From Permianibacter fluminis (lineage in GTDB: Bacteria > Pseudomonadota > Gammaproteobacteria > Enterobacterales > Permianibacteraceae), in assembly GCF_013179735.1 (NCBI RefSeq), contig NZ_JABMEG010000001.1, positions 1,364,001-1,428,000 on the forward strand: a stretch of DNA of 64,000 bases, read 5' to 3'. The position numbers were made by a program, and so were the translations under genes. The notes beneath the pieces were generated by a model that was not told the origin of the DNA, did no database searches, and saw only the letters and a program-made list of their open reading frames with translations. Of the stretch, positions 1 to 8,722 are shown piece by piece; positions within the stretch are counted from its first letter, which is position 1; every line of letters begins with the position of its first letter.

Positions 1-62
1 TGATCGATTACAACCACGCCGAGAACCGGCTGGCGATTGGGGTCACCTTGCGGCCGAAATAG
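1..62 (+). CDS. pldA: C-terminal end of a PldA-like outer membrane phospholipase A (partial)
   Basis: Only the last 19 codons are present (frame starting at base 3, stop TAG at 60-62). The tail reads IDYNHAENRLAIGVTLRPK. It matches the family ending I know from outer membrane phospholipase A, where an I-D-Y-N segment is followed by R-(V/L)-x-(V/I)-G-V, that is, the last beta strand of the barrel. The alternating hydrophobic pattern fits an outer-membrane strand. Only a fragment is visible, so another beta-barrel protein is possible. Confidence 0.5.
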   Translation, partial: IDYNHAENRLAIGVTLRPK

Positions 63-306
63 CCCGCTTACGATCGCGCCACCGAAAACCCACCACAGCA
101 ACAGCCTTTATTTTTCCCACCCGCGGCAACGGGTACGCGTGTTCTTGCCACAACAACTCTGACCTCCGTGCCGGTACATTTTCTGGCGACCGAAGGCGCC
201 AGACTGCGGCATCAACGGTACAGATCGAGCGGTAACTCCAGCTAAGATGGCGGCGCATTGCCAGCATGGGCAGATCAGCCGTGATCACGGCTGCTGGAGG
301 TTGTGG

Positions 307-957
307 GTGTCCTCGTTTGATGTCACAGAGTTGACGGCAACAGCAACTGGCGATTCGGAGCCGGTGCGGTTGGCGGTAGTCGAAGCCAGTGAATTCACGC
401 TGCTGTTGCAGCGCTATCACGCCGGTGATGACTCGGTACAAAGCGCGATGATCACGGCGATTCATCGCGAGCTGCGTCGGCTGGCGCGCCGGCAACTGGT
501 TGGCAATCGCTGGCTGGGGACACTGAGCGCGACGGTGCTGGTCAACGAAACCTATTTGCGGCTGGTGTCACCGGCGGCGCGCCATGTGCAGAGTCGGGCG
601 CATTTTCTCAATCTCTCCGCCAAGGTCATGCGTCAACTCATCTGCGATTACGCCCGTCGGCGTTTGCGCGAACGGAAAGTGCTGGATCGCAATCTGGATG
701 CCAATGAAGCCATCGAACGGCAACAGCAACTGGATCAGGCCGATCAACTGAGCCGGCTCGATGACGCCCTGAAAGATCTGGCGCTGTTCGATGCCCGCGG
801 CGCTCAGGTGATCGAGTGCCGTTTCTTCGCCGGCTATTCGGAACAGGAAACCGCCGAGGCCATGGGCATTTCCCTGCGCACGGTCGAGCGCAGCTGGGCA
901 CAGGCGCGGGCCTGGCTCGCCAGTCAGCTTGATGTCCGGCGCGAAACCGCCGCGTGA
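307..957 (+). CDS. ECF-family RNA polymerase sigma factor (TIGR02999-like)
   Basis: The product is a 216-residue sigma-70 factor of the ECF group often paired with Ser/Thr kinases. Region 2 holds RELRRLARRQL and TLSATVLVNETYLRL. The C-terminal region 4 helix-turn-helix is seen in the stretch with EQETAEAMGISLRTVERSW. The GTG at 307 is chosen because GGAGG lies at 296-300 with 6 bases of spacing; an upstream ATG at 247 lacks this. The stop overlaps the start of the kinase gene (GTGA), so the two are translationally coupled. I infer that the kinase modulates this sigma factor or its regulon, which usually concerns secreted or surface proteins such as those downstream. Confidence 0.85.
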   Translation: MSSFDVTELTATATGDSEPVRLAVVEASEFTLLLQRYHAGDDSVQSAMITAIHRELRRLARRQLVGNRWLGTLSATVLVNETYLRLVSPAARHVQSRAHFLNLSAKVMRQLICDYARRRLRERKVLDRNLDANEAIERQQQLDQADQLSRLDDALKDLALFDARGAQVIECRFFAGYSEQETAEAMGISLRTVERSWAQARAWLASQLDVRRETAA

Positions 958-3230
958 GCAAGAGTCTTGATTTTCTGGTGCCGGGCGGCGCGCTGAGCGG
1001 GCCGCTGTTTGCCGCTTTTGTCGAACAGCTGGACGGTGATCGACCGCAACTGAAAACGGGTGATCGCGTTGGTGCCTTTGTCGTGCAACGGGAATTGGGC
1101 CGTGGCGGCGCCAGCGTGGTGTATCTCGGCGAACGTGTCGACGGTGGTTTTGGCCAAACCGTTGCCATCAAGGTGGCACGGGCCAGCGACGCGCACCGGC
1201 AGCGCTTCCGCTTTGAACGCCATTTGCTGGCCCAGCTCGAACACCCGTGTATCGCGCGATTGATCGACGGCGGCGAACTGGCAGATGGCTGGTTGTGGTC
1301 CGCGATGGAATTCGTCGATGGCGTGCCGCTGGATCAGTATTGCCGACAGCAACAACCGAGCTGGCGCCAGCGCGTGCAACTGGTGCGCGCGATTACCGAA
1401 GCGGTGCGCTATGCCCATCAGCGTCTGGTGATACACGGCGATCTCAAATGCAGCAACATTTTGGTTGATCAGCAGGGTCAACCGCGGCTGCTCGACTTTG
1501 GTATCGCCAGCCATGTCTGGCAACACAATGAAAGCGAAACCCTGGCGTTCTCACCCGGTATTGCCAGCCCGGAACAGCAACAGGGCCGGGCGCTGACCAC
1601 TGCTTCCGATACCTATCAGTTGGGCTTGTTGCTGGCGACCGTGCTGGGCATGCCGGCGCCGGCGAAATCTGCACTGTCACCACACAACGTGGCAGCGGCG
1701 AGCAGCGTAGTCGCGTCCGGCCAGATGCCGGTGGCGGTGCAGCGCAATCTGCAGGCGGTCATTGCCCGGGCCGGCCAGCCCGACGTGGAGCAGCGCTATC
1801 GCAGCGTTGATGAACTGCAGGCCGATCTGGATCGCGTGCTTCAGCATCGACCGGTGCAGGCGCAAGCGTGGTCGGCATTTGATCGCGCCAGATTCTGGTT
1901 GCAACGGGAGATTCGGCTGGCTTTTGCTGCCGCCGCCACGCTGCTGCTACTCGGCGGCCTGACCGGAGTTTATTGGTTTCATGTCTGGGCGGCACGTGAC
2001 GTCGCCGAGCGCGAAGCCCACAGCGCGCAGGTGACCAGCCAATTCCTGTCCAATCTGTTTCGGCTGACGCCGGCGCGTACGCAGCAGGCACTGACCGTCG
2101 AGGAGTTGCTCGACCACGCGGCCGAGCACGGCATGGCATTGCTGGCTGAACGCGAGATCGATCAGGCCATTGCTGCGGCCGCATTGGCGCGCGCTTACAT
2201 TGAGCAGAAGCAGCACCAGAAAGCGGCGCAGCTATTGGATCGGTTTATTGATCACGACACGATTTGGTCGCAGCTGACGGCCGAGCTACAGGCTGACATG
2301 CTGTTGATGCGCGTGCGCGCGGCCTGGCACCTGAACGAGGTCGAACTGGCCGAGCAACGCTTGCAGCAGATCGGCCAATTGCTGCGTGACAACACCAGCA
2401 ACAGTCTGGATGCGGCGCGGCTACGTTACGCCGGCCAGCGCGCCACGGGTCTCAGCCGGCACAACAATGATCAAGCGGCACTGCGGTTGCTGCAACAGAC
2501 GGTCAATCGCTGGCAACACGAGCCCATCGCAGACAGTCAGGAATATGCCGAGCTGGTGCTGTTGCTCGCGTATGGCTATGACGCCCGTGCCGATGCCGAG
2601 AACACCTTGCGTTATGCCGCCGAAGCGCACCAGCGTCTGGCGGCTGTGCTGGGCGCGGTGGCACCGGCAACATTGGATGCACAGCGCGACTGGGCCTGGT
2701 ATTGCATCAAGTACCAGCAGCTGGCTGCAGCCGACAGCGTCATGGTGCAGCAAGCCGCATTGACCCGGCAGTTCTTCGGTGTCGAATCGATTGAACATGC
2801 GCTGGCGCTGCAAATGCTCGGCAATGTTCAGTACGCGCGTCAGGACTATCCGGCGGCCGAACAGCAGCTGCGCCAAGCGGTCGAGATTTTTCGCCAGCGC
2901 CATGCCGATGAGTACGGATTTCTCTCGATGGCAGTGCAAAACTTGGCCGATGCGCTAGCCATGCAAGCGCGATGGTCCGAGGTATTGCCACTGCGCGAAC
3001 AGGTGCTGGCGATTCGCACGCCGGTCTTGCCAGCGGAACACAAGCTGCTGCGACTGTCGCAGCTGCGTGTGGCTGAGGCGCAGTGCCAGCTGGGTGTCAT
3101 GGCGCCGGCGCAGCGCTGGCGCGCGCAAGCCGCCGGCATGGCAGCGGAACTGTGGACCAGTGCAGACGGCAGCCTGGAAACCGCCATGGCCGGTCTGGAT
3201 CGCTGTCTGCGCAGCAGTCCGGCGCAGTAG
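954..3230 (+). CDS. Transmembrane serine/threonine protein kinase with TPR-like repeats
   Basis: The 758-residue protein has an N-terminal PknB-type kinase domain (about residues 35-300), one transmembrane helix (about 318-340) and a long helical C-terminal half with TPR-like repeats (about 360-740). Kinase motifs are visible: glycine loop GRGGASVVY, VAIK lysine, catalytic HGDLKCSN loop and DFG (LLDFGIAS). The usual HRD arginine is glycine, and the APE motif reads SPE. The catalytic Asp and Asn remain, so activity is plausible with altered activation-loop control. The C-terminal half probably faces the periplasm. It starts with GTG inside the sigma-factor stop codon. The arrangement is a known sigma/kinase pairing; its target here is not known. 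Confidence 0.85.
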   Translation: MSKSLDFLVPGGALSGPLFAAFVEQLDGDRPQLKTGDRVGAFVVQRELGRGGASVVYLGERVDGGFGQTVAIKVARASDAHRQRFRFERHLLAQLEHPCIARLIDGGELADGWLWSAMEFVDGVPLDQYCRQQQPSWRQRVQLVRAITEAVRYAHQRLVIHGDLKCSNILVDQQGQPRLLDFGIASHVWQHNESETLAFSPGIASPEQQQGRALTTASDTYQLGLLLATVLGMPAPAKSALSPHNVAAASSVVASGQMPVAVQRNLQAVIARAGQPDVEQRYRSVDELQADLDRVLQHRPVQAQAWSAFDRARFWLQREIRLAFAAAATLLLLGGLTGVYWFHVWAARDVAEREAHSAQVTSQFLSNLFRLTPARTQQALTVEELLDHAAEHGMALLAEREIDQAIAAAALARAYIEQKQHQKAAQLLDRFIDHDTIWSQLTAELQADMLLMRVRAAWHLNEVELAEQRLQQIGQLLRDNTSNSLDAARLRYAGQRATGLSRHNNDQAALRLLQQTVNRWQHEPIADSQEYAELVLLLAYGYDARADAENTLRYAAEAHQRLAAVLGAVAPATLDAQRDWAWYCIKYQQLAAADSVMVQQAALTRQFFGVESIEHALALQMLGNVQYARQDYPAAEQQLRQAVEIFRQRHADEYGFLSMAVQNLADALAMQARWSEVLPLREQVLAIRTPVLPAEHKLLRLSQLRVAEAQCQLGVMAPAQRWRAQAAGMAAELWTSADGSLETAMAGLDRCLRSSPAQ

Positions 3231-3543
3231 GCCGGCGTTTGTGGCCGGGGCACTGAACCGGCTCGCTAAATGGTTACCTTCAACCGCACAAAGCCTTTCA
3301 ACGACACCTGTTACTCTCAAACCTTCCCGCCACTCTAAACGACGCTCAGCTACACCGTCAGCTACAGAAACCGTCTTATCCAATAACCGGCTCCATGTCC
3401 AAAAAAAATCCGCCAGCAACTGGCGGATTTGCGGATTCGCGCTCGCATCACTGTCGTGACGCAACAAGAAAGCAAGCAACAACAACTCACGCAGCAGCGC
3501 ATGGACGCAGGTGTTGCCACGACGTTTTACCTGCGAGGTGTCT
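3231..3543. other. Intergenic region between kinase and heparinase-like lipoprotein
   Basis: This 313-base gap holds a perfect hairpin at 3406-3430 (listed separately) and otherwise no supported gene. The GAGGTG at 3535-3540 is too close to the ATG at 3544 to be a classic Shine-Dalgarno. The short reading frames on both strands lack ribosome-binding sites and family signals. Confidence 0.5.
3406..3430. terminator. Terminator-like perfect hairpin
   Basis: An 11-bp perfect stem (AAATCCGCCAG / CTGGCGGATTT) closes a CAA loop. It is preceded by five further A residues, which become a U-tract on the minus strand, and followed by only three T residues on the plus strand. It lies 175 bases after the kinase stop. 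It could end the sigma/kinase transcript, but plus-strand termination would be weak. Confidence 0.5.
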
Positions 3544-6500
3544 ATGTCCGGTATTGGCTGGTGGTCACGGCTTGTCGCTGTGGCGGTGCTGACATTGCTG
3601 TCAGCGTGCGGTGGTGGCGGATCCGGTGGGGGTGAGGATTCGGCGGGAAATGGCGGCGGCATTGTCGTTACTGTCAATCCGGGGACGGCAGCGCTGTCGG
3701 TCGGCAGCAGTCAGCAATTCAGCGCCACCGTAACCGGCAGCAATAACAGCGCGGTGAGCTGGACGGCGACCGCCGGCAGCATCTCCAGCAACGGCATGTT
3801 CACCGCACCGGCGCAACCGGGCACCGTGACGATTACGGCGACCAGTGTGGCCGATGCAAGCCGGCACGGCAGCGCAACGGTAACCGTGACCAGCACGACA
3901 CCGATCATCACCGTTACGGTGGCACCGGCAGCGCTTGCACTGAGCGGCGGCGCCACCCAGCAATTCACCGCCACCGTCAGTGGCACCGGCAATACTGCCG
4001 TGAACTGGACCGTCACCGCCGGCACCATCACCAGCAATGGTTTGTTCACGGCGCCGGGTCAAACCGGAACGGTGATCGTGACTGCAACCAGCGTTGCTGA
4101 TCCGCAACGCAGCGGCAGCGCGACGGTGACAGTGAACGGAGCTGCGGCGCCGCAAATTCTGGCGCAGCCTGCCGCTGTCTCGGTGCTCGCCGGCCAGACG
4201 GCGTCATTTCAGGTGGTCGCTCAAGGCAGCAACCTCAGCTATCAATGGCGTCGCAACGGCGCGACGCTGAACGCTGCAACGTCACCACACTATGTCACGG
4301 CGGCCGTCAGCAACGCTGACGATGGCAGCATGTACAGTGTTACGGTCAGCAACAGCAGCGGCAGTGTTACCAGCGCAGCAGCGCGGTTGAGCGTTGTCAG
4401 TGGTTTGTTGCCACCGAGCATCAGCAAACAACCGGTCGATCGCACGGTTACGGTGGGCAACGTGGTCGAGTTCTCGGTGACGGCCGAGGGGCCGGCGCTG
4501 CAATACCAATGGCGACGCAATGGCAATGCCATCGCCGGTGCCACCGCTGCGAGTTACTTGCTGACACCGGTTCAGGCCGACGACAACGCCCGCTTCGATG
4601 TGGTGGTCAGCAACAGCATCGGCATTCTCTACAGCGACACGGCGTTGCTGCGGGTCAATCCGGTACAGAGTCGTACCCCGGTCAGTGGCCATCCACGGTT
4701 GTGGTTGCGCGCTGCTGATTTACCGACGCTGCGCAGCTGGGCCACCAGCAGCAATCCCATGTATCAAGATGGCCTGCTGCAACTGGCCAATACAGCATTG
4801 CAGCGCATTGAATCTGGCGCGCTCGCCACGATGGACAACGGTGGCAGCACCTATACGCCGGCTGCCACCGAAGCGTACGCGGCGCTGATGGCGCTGATGA
4901 GCCTCATCGATGTCGATGCGAACCGCAATCCGCGTTGGGTCGCTGCGGGCAAGAACGCGCTGTTCCAAGTGATTGACCAAGCGTATCTCGGGGTCGGCAG
5001 CGGCCGGTTTCGCTCCGATGCCTTTTCGGCATCGGATCGTGGTCGCTGGCATGGTGTGGCTTTTCCGCTGACGGTTGACTGGTTGTACCCGCATCTGACC
5101 GCCGATGAAAAGCGGCGGATCCGTCGGGTATTTCTCCGCTGGGCGGCGGAAAATCGCGACGGCTACCCATCGGTTACCTATTACAACGAACACGTGGAGG
5201 ACGTGCCGGTCGGCAATGCCCGGCGCAATCATCCGGCGCTGCTTGATTTCCAGGATCCGAAGCGGCGCGCCATTCGCTACGCCGCCAACAATTATCTGAT
5301 GGCGCACGCCCGCAATATTTTCATGATGGCGAATGTGATCGACCCTGCCGATGACGTGGCCGAGGCCGGCGTCAGTGGTGACAGTGCCGGCAAGCTTGGT
5401 GATTTCATGCACGAGGCGATCGGCACCCACCTGTACATGACAGATTACATGTATCGCAACGACGGCTTCGGCGGCATCAGTCCGGAAGGCGCCGAGTACG
5501 GAGGCTCGCTCGGTTTCTATTACGGCATGATGCTGGCCCTGCATACCAGCGGCATGGACGACACAACGTTGTACGGTGACAAAGTGTCACTGCGCAATCA
5601 TCCGTTGTTCTCGCGGCTGCTGCCGGGTTTCTTCCATAGCCTGAGCACGCGGAAAGTGCACACCGATTATGGCGATGTGTACCAGCCAGCTTGGTTCGGT
5701 GACGGCGAGCAAGTCTATCTGCAGGATGATATCGATGTGCTGGCGCCATTTGGGCTGTATGCGCGCTACAACGGCAACAGCGCCGATCTGAATGCCGCCA
5801 AGTGGTTCCAGTATTACGCGCCGCCCGACAATCCGGCCCGACTGACGGCCAAGGCCGACCATGATGACGACATCATGGCGTCGATCCTGTATTTCCTGTT
5901 GTTTGAACCGGGACAACCCGGTAACCCGAACGCGGCGCCGCCGGCCGATCCGCGGCCGGCATACGCCAGCCATTTCTTTGCACCAAGTCTTGGTCGCCTG
6001 CAGGCGCGAACCAGCTGGAACGACAACGCCGATGTCCGCTTGTTCAATTACAAACTCAGTTGGAATTCCATCGACCACCAGCACGGCGATGGCAACATGT
6101 TTGACTTCTGGCGAAAAGGCGAGTGGTTGACCAAGGAGCTCACCGCGTACGGCGCTGGTGCCGCGTCGTCGGAATACAAGAACACCCTGACGATCCAGAA
6201 TGATCCGGCGGCGCCGGTTAGTGATTACCATCAGCGCTTTTTGGCGCGTGGTAGTCAGTACATCGGCGGTGCTCACGCCGGCGATCCGAAAGTGCTGGCT
6301 GAAGTGGTCAGCGATGATTACGCCTTTGTCACCGGTGATGCCACCAATCTGTACAACTACGCCGATGTCGACGGCAATCGCGCCAGCGACGTCAGCCACG
6401 CCAGTCGGTCGCTGTTCTGGTTGAAACCGGATGTGTTTGTCGTGTTGGACCGCGCCGAAACCCGCACCGACAATCGCTTCAAACGGTTCTGGTTGAATCT

Positions 6501-7071
6501 GCCGAGCAACGGCAATGCACCGCAGCGCACCGGCAGTCTGACGACAGCCATTACCCCGAACGGCCAGCGCCTGTTTGTCACGACACTGCTGCCGAGTGGC
6601 AGCGCCGCCAGCGCGAGCATTGAAGGTCCAGCGCTGAACCCTCCGGATGGCTTCTGGCAGGCAACCCTGGATCCGATGGCGGCCAACAAGAGCAATGGCA
6701 CCGGTGGCTATCGTCTGCGGGTGGAGGCGACCGGCCAGCCGCGACGGGCGCTATTCCTGCACGTGCTGGAAGGTGCCGATGCCGCCGTCGCTGCCAAGTC
6801 CGCCAGCGTGGTGCAAAGCGACAACGGCAATGAATACGTCGGTGCAGTGGTTGGCCAGCAGGCGGTGTTGATGCCAGCGCAGTTGGGCCTGCCATTTACT
6901 GGCACCCACTTTGTCGTCGCCGGTACCGTGACACGGATTTACCTTACCGGCCTGCTACCGGGCAGCTCGTACAGCATCACGGAACAGTCGAGCGCCGGTG
7001 GCCGTACGATCACTGTCAGTATCGGTGGTGCATTGGTCGCCGATGCCGGTGGCGTGCTGCAGATTCCCTAG
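3544..7071 (+). CDS. Secreted lipoprotein with bacterial Ig repeats and a heparinase II/III-like domain
   Basis: The start at 3544 gives a 1175-residue protein with a lipoprotein signal (lipobox L-S-A-C, Cys22) and a Gly-rich linker. Two Big_2-like domains follow (about residues 38-200), highly alike in protein and DNA. Then come two Ig-like domains with Y-Q-W-R-R-N-G cores (about 202-375). From about residue 380 a catalytic region begins with HPRLWLRAADLPTLR, with an alpha-helical toroid and a C-terminal part containing SIDHQHGDGNMFDFWRKGEW. That pattern is characteristic of the heparinase II/III-like superfamily of polysaccharide lyases. It is likely anchored in the outer membrane and degrades an acidic polysaccharide. 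The substrate cannot be read from sequence, and no sugar-uptake genes are adjacent. Confidence 0.75.
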   Translation: MSGIGWWSRLVAVAVLTLLSACGGGGSGGGEDSAGNGGGIVVTVNPGTAALSVGSSQQFSATVTGSNNSAVSWTATAGSISSNGMFTAPAQPGTVTITATSVADASRHGSATVTVTSTTPIITVTVAPAALALSGGATQQFTATVSGTGNTAVNWTVTAGTITSNGLFTAPGQTGTVIVTATSVADPQRSGSATVTVNGAAAPQILAQPAAVSVLAGQTASFQVVAQGSNLSYQWRRNGATLNAATSPHYVTAAVSNADDGSMYSVTVSNSSGSVTSAAARLSVVSGLLPPSISKQPVDRTVTVGNVVEFSVTAEGPALQYQWRRNGNAIAGATAASYLLTPVQADDNARFDVVVSNSIGILYSDTALLRVNPVQSRTPVSGHPRLWLRAADLPTLRSWATSSNPMYQDGLLQLANTALQRIESGALATMDNGGSTYTPAATEAYAALMALMSLIDVDANRNPRWVAAGKNALFQVIDQAYLGVGSGRFRSDAFSASDRGRWHGVAFPLTVDWLYPHLTADEKRRIRRVFLRWAAENRDGYPSVTYYNEHVEDVPVGNARRNHPALLDFQDPKRRAIRYAANNYLMAHARNIFMMANVIDPADDVAEAGVSGDSAGKLGDFMHEAIGTHLYMTDYMYRNDGFGGISPEGAEYGGSLGFYYGMMLALHTSGMDDTTLYGDKVSLRNHPLFSRLLPGFFHSLSTRKVHTDYGDVYQPAWFGDGEQVYLQDDIDVLAPFGLYARYNGNSADLNAAKWFQYYAPPDNPARLTAKADHDDDIMASILYFLLFEPGQPGNPNAAPPADPRPAYASHFFAPSLGRLQARTSWNDNADVRLFNYKLSWNSIDHQHGDGNMFDFWRKGEWLTKELTAYGAGAASSEYKNTLTIQNDPAAPVSDYHQRFLARGSQYIGGAHAGDPKVLAEVVSDDYAFVTGDATNLYNYADVDGNRASDVSHASRSLFWLKPDVFVVLDRAETRTDNRFKRFWLNLPSNGNAPQRTGSLTTAITPNGQRLFVTTLLPSGSAASASIEGPALNPPDGFWQATLDPMAANKSNGTGGYRLRVEATGQPRRALFLHVLEGADAAVAAKSASVVQSDNGNEYVGAVVGQQAVLMPAQLGLPFTGTHFVVAGTVTRIYLTGLLPGSSYSITEQSSAGGRTITVSIGGALVADAGGVLQIP

Positions 7072-7077
7072 CAGATG

Positions 7078-7105
7078 GCACCGCCGCTGTGGCGTGCGGC
7101 GGTGC
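7078..7105 (+). terminator. GC-rich hairpin after the heparinase-like gene
   Basis: A 10-bp perfect stem (GCACCGCCGC / GCGGCGGTGC) with an 8-base loop lies 6 bases after the stop codon. There is no T-tract, so termination may be partial or the hairpin may stabilise the 3' end. The rest of the gap to 7328 shows no gene. Confidence 0.4.
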
Positions 7106-7328
7106 TGTTGCTGTCGCTGATGACCTCGCGGGAGCGACGGTCACTTTCCTGATGACAGTTTGAAAGGATGATGCGGGTGTTGGCGGCAATCTGACTGCCG
7201 GTACGTACTCATGTGTCGACGATAAAACGCTTGCCGTTTGATCGCAGTGGTGGGCCGTGGCGACCAGACTCTGTTCAACTCGCGACGTCACCATCGGTGG
7301 ATTTTGGTTTTAGCAAAGGGATACAGAA

Positions 7329-7646
7329 ATGAACAAAGCCGTATTTTCAGCAGCCATGCTGCTCGTCATTGCCAGTGGCAGCGTCAGTGCTGCGGGCAGC
7401 AACAATGGCATCGCGCCGAACTCGCTCACAGCGAACGCGCTGCACTCCAATGCCTTGCATTCCAACGCATTGCACTCGAACGCGCTTACACAAAACGCAC
7501 TGACACAAAATGCGCTCCGGCCAAACGGTATCTATCCAAACGGTATCTATCCAAACGGCAAGCGCGCCGCTGGTGCCGGCGCGGTAGCGCCGATTGTCCG
7601 GATCGGCACGTTGCCTAAAATGGCTTCCGCCGCATTGGTCAAGTAA
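7329..7646 (+). CDS. Small exported protein with N-(A/G)-(L/I)-x-x pentapeptide repeats
   Basis: This 105-residue protein has a Sec signal peptide (about residues 1-22, ending S-A-A). The core is eleven consecutive pentapeptides (residues 26-80): NGIAP, NSLTA, NALHS three times, NALTQ twice, NALRP, NGIYP twice, NGKRA. A short hydrophobic tail follows. The start has AAAGGGA at 7316-7322. I do not recognise a named family; it resembles the asparagine-periodic segments I know next to uncharacterised secreted proteins in myxobacteria. It lies 7 bases upstream of a second exported protein and is very likely co-transcribed with it. The regular 5-residue period suggests a beta-solenoid or a processed repeat peptide, which is inference. 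Confidence 0.8.
   Translation: MNKAVFSAAMLLVIASGSVSAAGSNNGIAPNSLTANALHSNALHSNALHSNALTQNALTQNALRPNGIYPNGIYPNGKRAAGAGAVAPIVRIGTLPKMASAALVK
7404..7568 (+). repeat. 15-bp-period coding minisatellite
   Basis: Eleven units of 15 bp encode the pentapeptides of the small exported protein. Units coding NALHS and NGIYP are nearly identical in DNA (two NGIYP units are identical, AACGGTATCTATCCA). Other units vary mainly at wobble positions, so the repeat is maintained at protein level. Confidence 0.85.
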
Positions 7647-7653
7647 GCCTTTC

Positions 7654-8373
7654 ATGCGCGCTTGCCTGTTGTTTGCGGCCGCCGTATTCGGTTTGCTGTC
7701 CGGCTCGGTTTGGTCGGAAGTCATCCGCTATCAGTTGCGGGACGAACAAGAGGCAAGCAGTGAGGCCTCGCGTGAACGGCTGAAGTATCTGGTGGACTGT
7801 GCCTTGCCGGAAGGCGTGGCGGTCAGTGTCTCGCACAATGGCACGGTCTACCAGTTCGACGGCGCAATGGGCTTGGCGCCCGGATGGTTGACGCGCGGCC
7901 TCACCGTCGAAGAGCAGCAGCTGCTGACCACTTGCCTGTTGGCACGCACCAATTTTTTTGGCAAGCGCGTGCTGCTGTCGCTACGCGCCAACGACGATGT
8001 CACGGCGCCTGCTGCCTTACAGGTCAGCGCGCAAGAGGCGCTCGACAATCCCTATTTTGAGGCCGCTTTTTTTGGCAACATCTTCATCGACAACCCGCAG
8101 CTATTTGTTTGTGCCGGACCGGATGCCGGGGCGCGAGAAAAAAAGCTGGAGGCAATGCGGCGGGTATGCAGTTTGCCAGCGCCGGCTGAAGCGGGTGGGC
8201 CGGGTCATAGCCGTTGTAGCTTTTTGCTGGTCGGCGTCTGTTCGGCCAATACCTACAAGCAAAACGGCATTGACTATACCCGGCAGGCATTGAAGGTGTA
8301 TTTGCCCGACCCGGACCTTGCGGCCGCGGAATTTACGGGTGCGGCCGCGGCAGGTGCGCAAACTCACCACTGA
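7654..8373 (+). CDS. Uncharacterised exported protein, partner of the pentapeptide-repeat peptide
   Basis: The start at 7654 gives 239 residues with a signal peptide (about 1-21). It lies 7 bases after the upstream stop, which implies one operon. Visible segments are VDCALPEGVAVSV, a central LTTCLLARTNFFGKRVLLSLR and FEAAFFGNIF, with several cysteines after about residue 150 (VCAGPD, RRVCSLP, SRCSFLLVGVC). I recall the A-C-L-L-A-R...F-G...S-L-R pattern from uncharacterised secreted proteins of myxobacteria and related bacteria, but no function is known to me. The cysteines suggest disulfides in the periplasm or outside the cell. Confidence 0.75.
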   Translation: MRACLLFAAAVFGLLSGSVWSEVIRYQLRDEQEASSEASRERLKYLVDCALPEGVAVSVSHNGTVYQFDGAMGLAPGWLTRGLTVEEQQLLTTCLLARTNFFGKRVLLSLRANDDVTAPAALQVSAQEALDNPYFEAAFFGNIFIDNPQLFVCAGPDAGAREKKLEAMRRVCSLPAPAEAGGPGHSRCSFLLVGVCSANTYKQNGIDYTRQALKVYLPDPDLAAAEFTGAAAAGAQTHH

Positions 8374-8722
8374 CCCGGCGGTCATCGCAGCGTCATATTT
8401 TTAGTCATGCCGCTATCTTCCGCTGAGAACACGCTGTCGCAAGCAGAATCGCTGCGCTCGAACACCGAATCGCGGCGGCCGCGCAACATCATGGTGAACC
8501 GCGCTAATCCTCAGCAAGCAATCCGACCTGAGATCTGCCTCGGACTCACGTCCAGCCTCAACACGACGCCTACTGCCGTTTGAGCTGCGAAGTTGCTGGC
8601 GGTTGGCGGAAATATCCCGGCGCCGACGCATATACCCACAGACGCATAAAACAGAAGTCGCGTTCGGGATGAGGCATGGCCTCGTCGCCGTGCGCAGGTG
8701 CTCCAGGCGAGAGGTGGAAACA
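8374..8722. other. Intergenic region before the PQQ-dehydrogenase-like lipoprotein
   Basis: This 349-base gap must contain the promoter of the downstream gene. An open frame runs into it from 8603, but the lipoprotein signal and GAGAGGTGG at 8709-8717 place the true start at 8723. I see no RNA gene, mobile element or convincing terminator. Confidence 0.4.

Noticed and set aside
7404-7568. 15-bp repeats considered as a CRISPR-like or regulatory array
   Set aside because: They have no spacers, are in frame within a signal-peptide protein and vary at wobble positions, so they are coding repeats.
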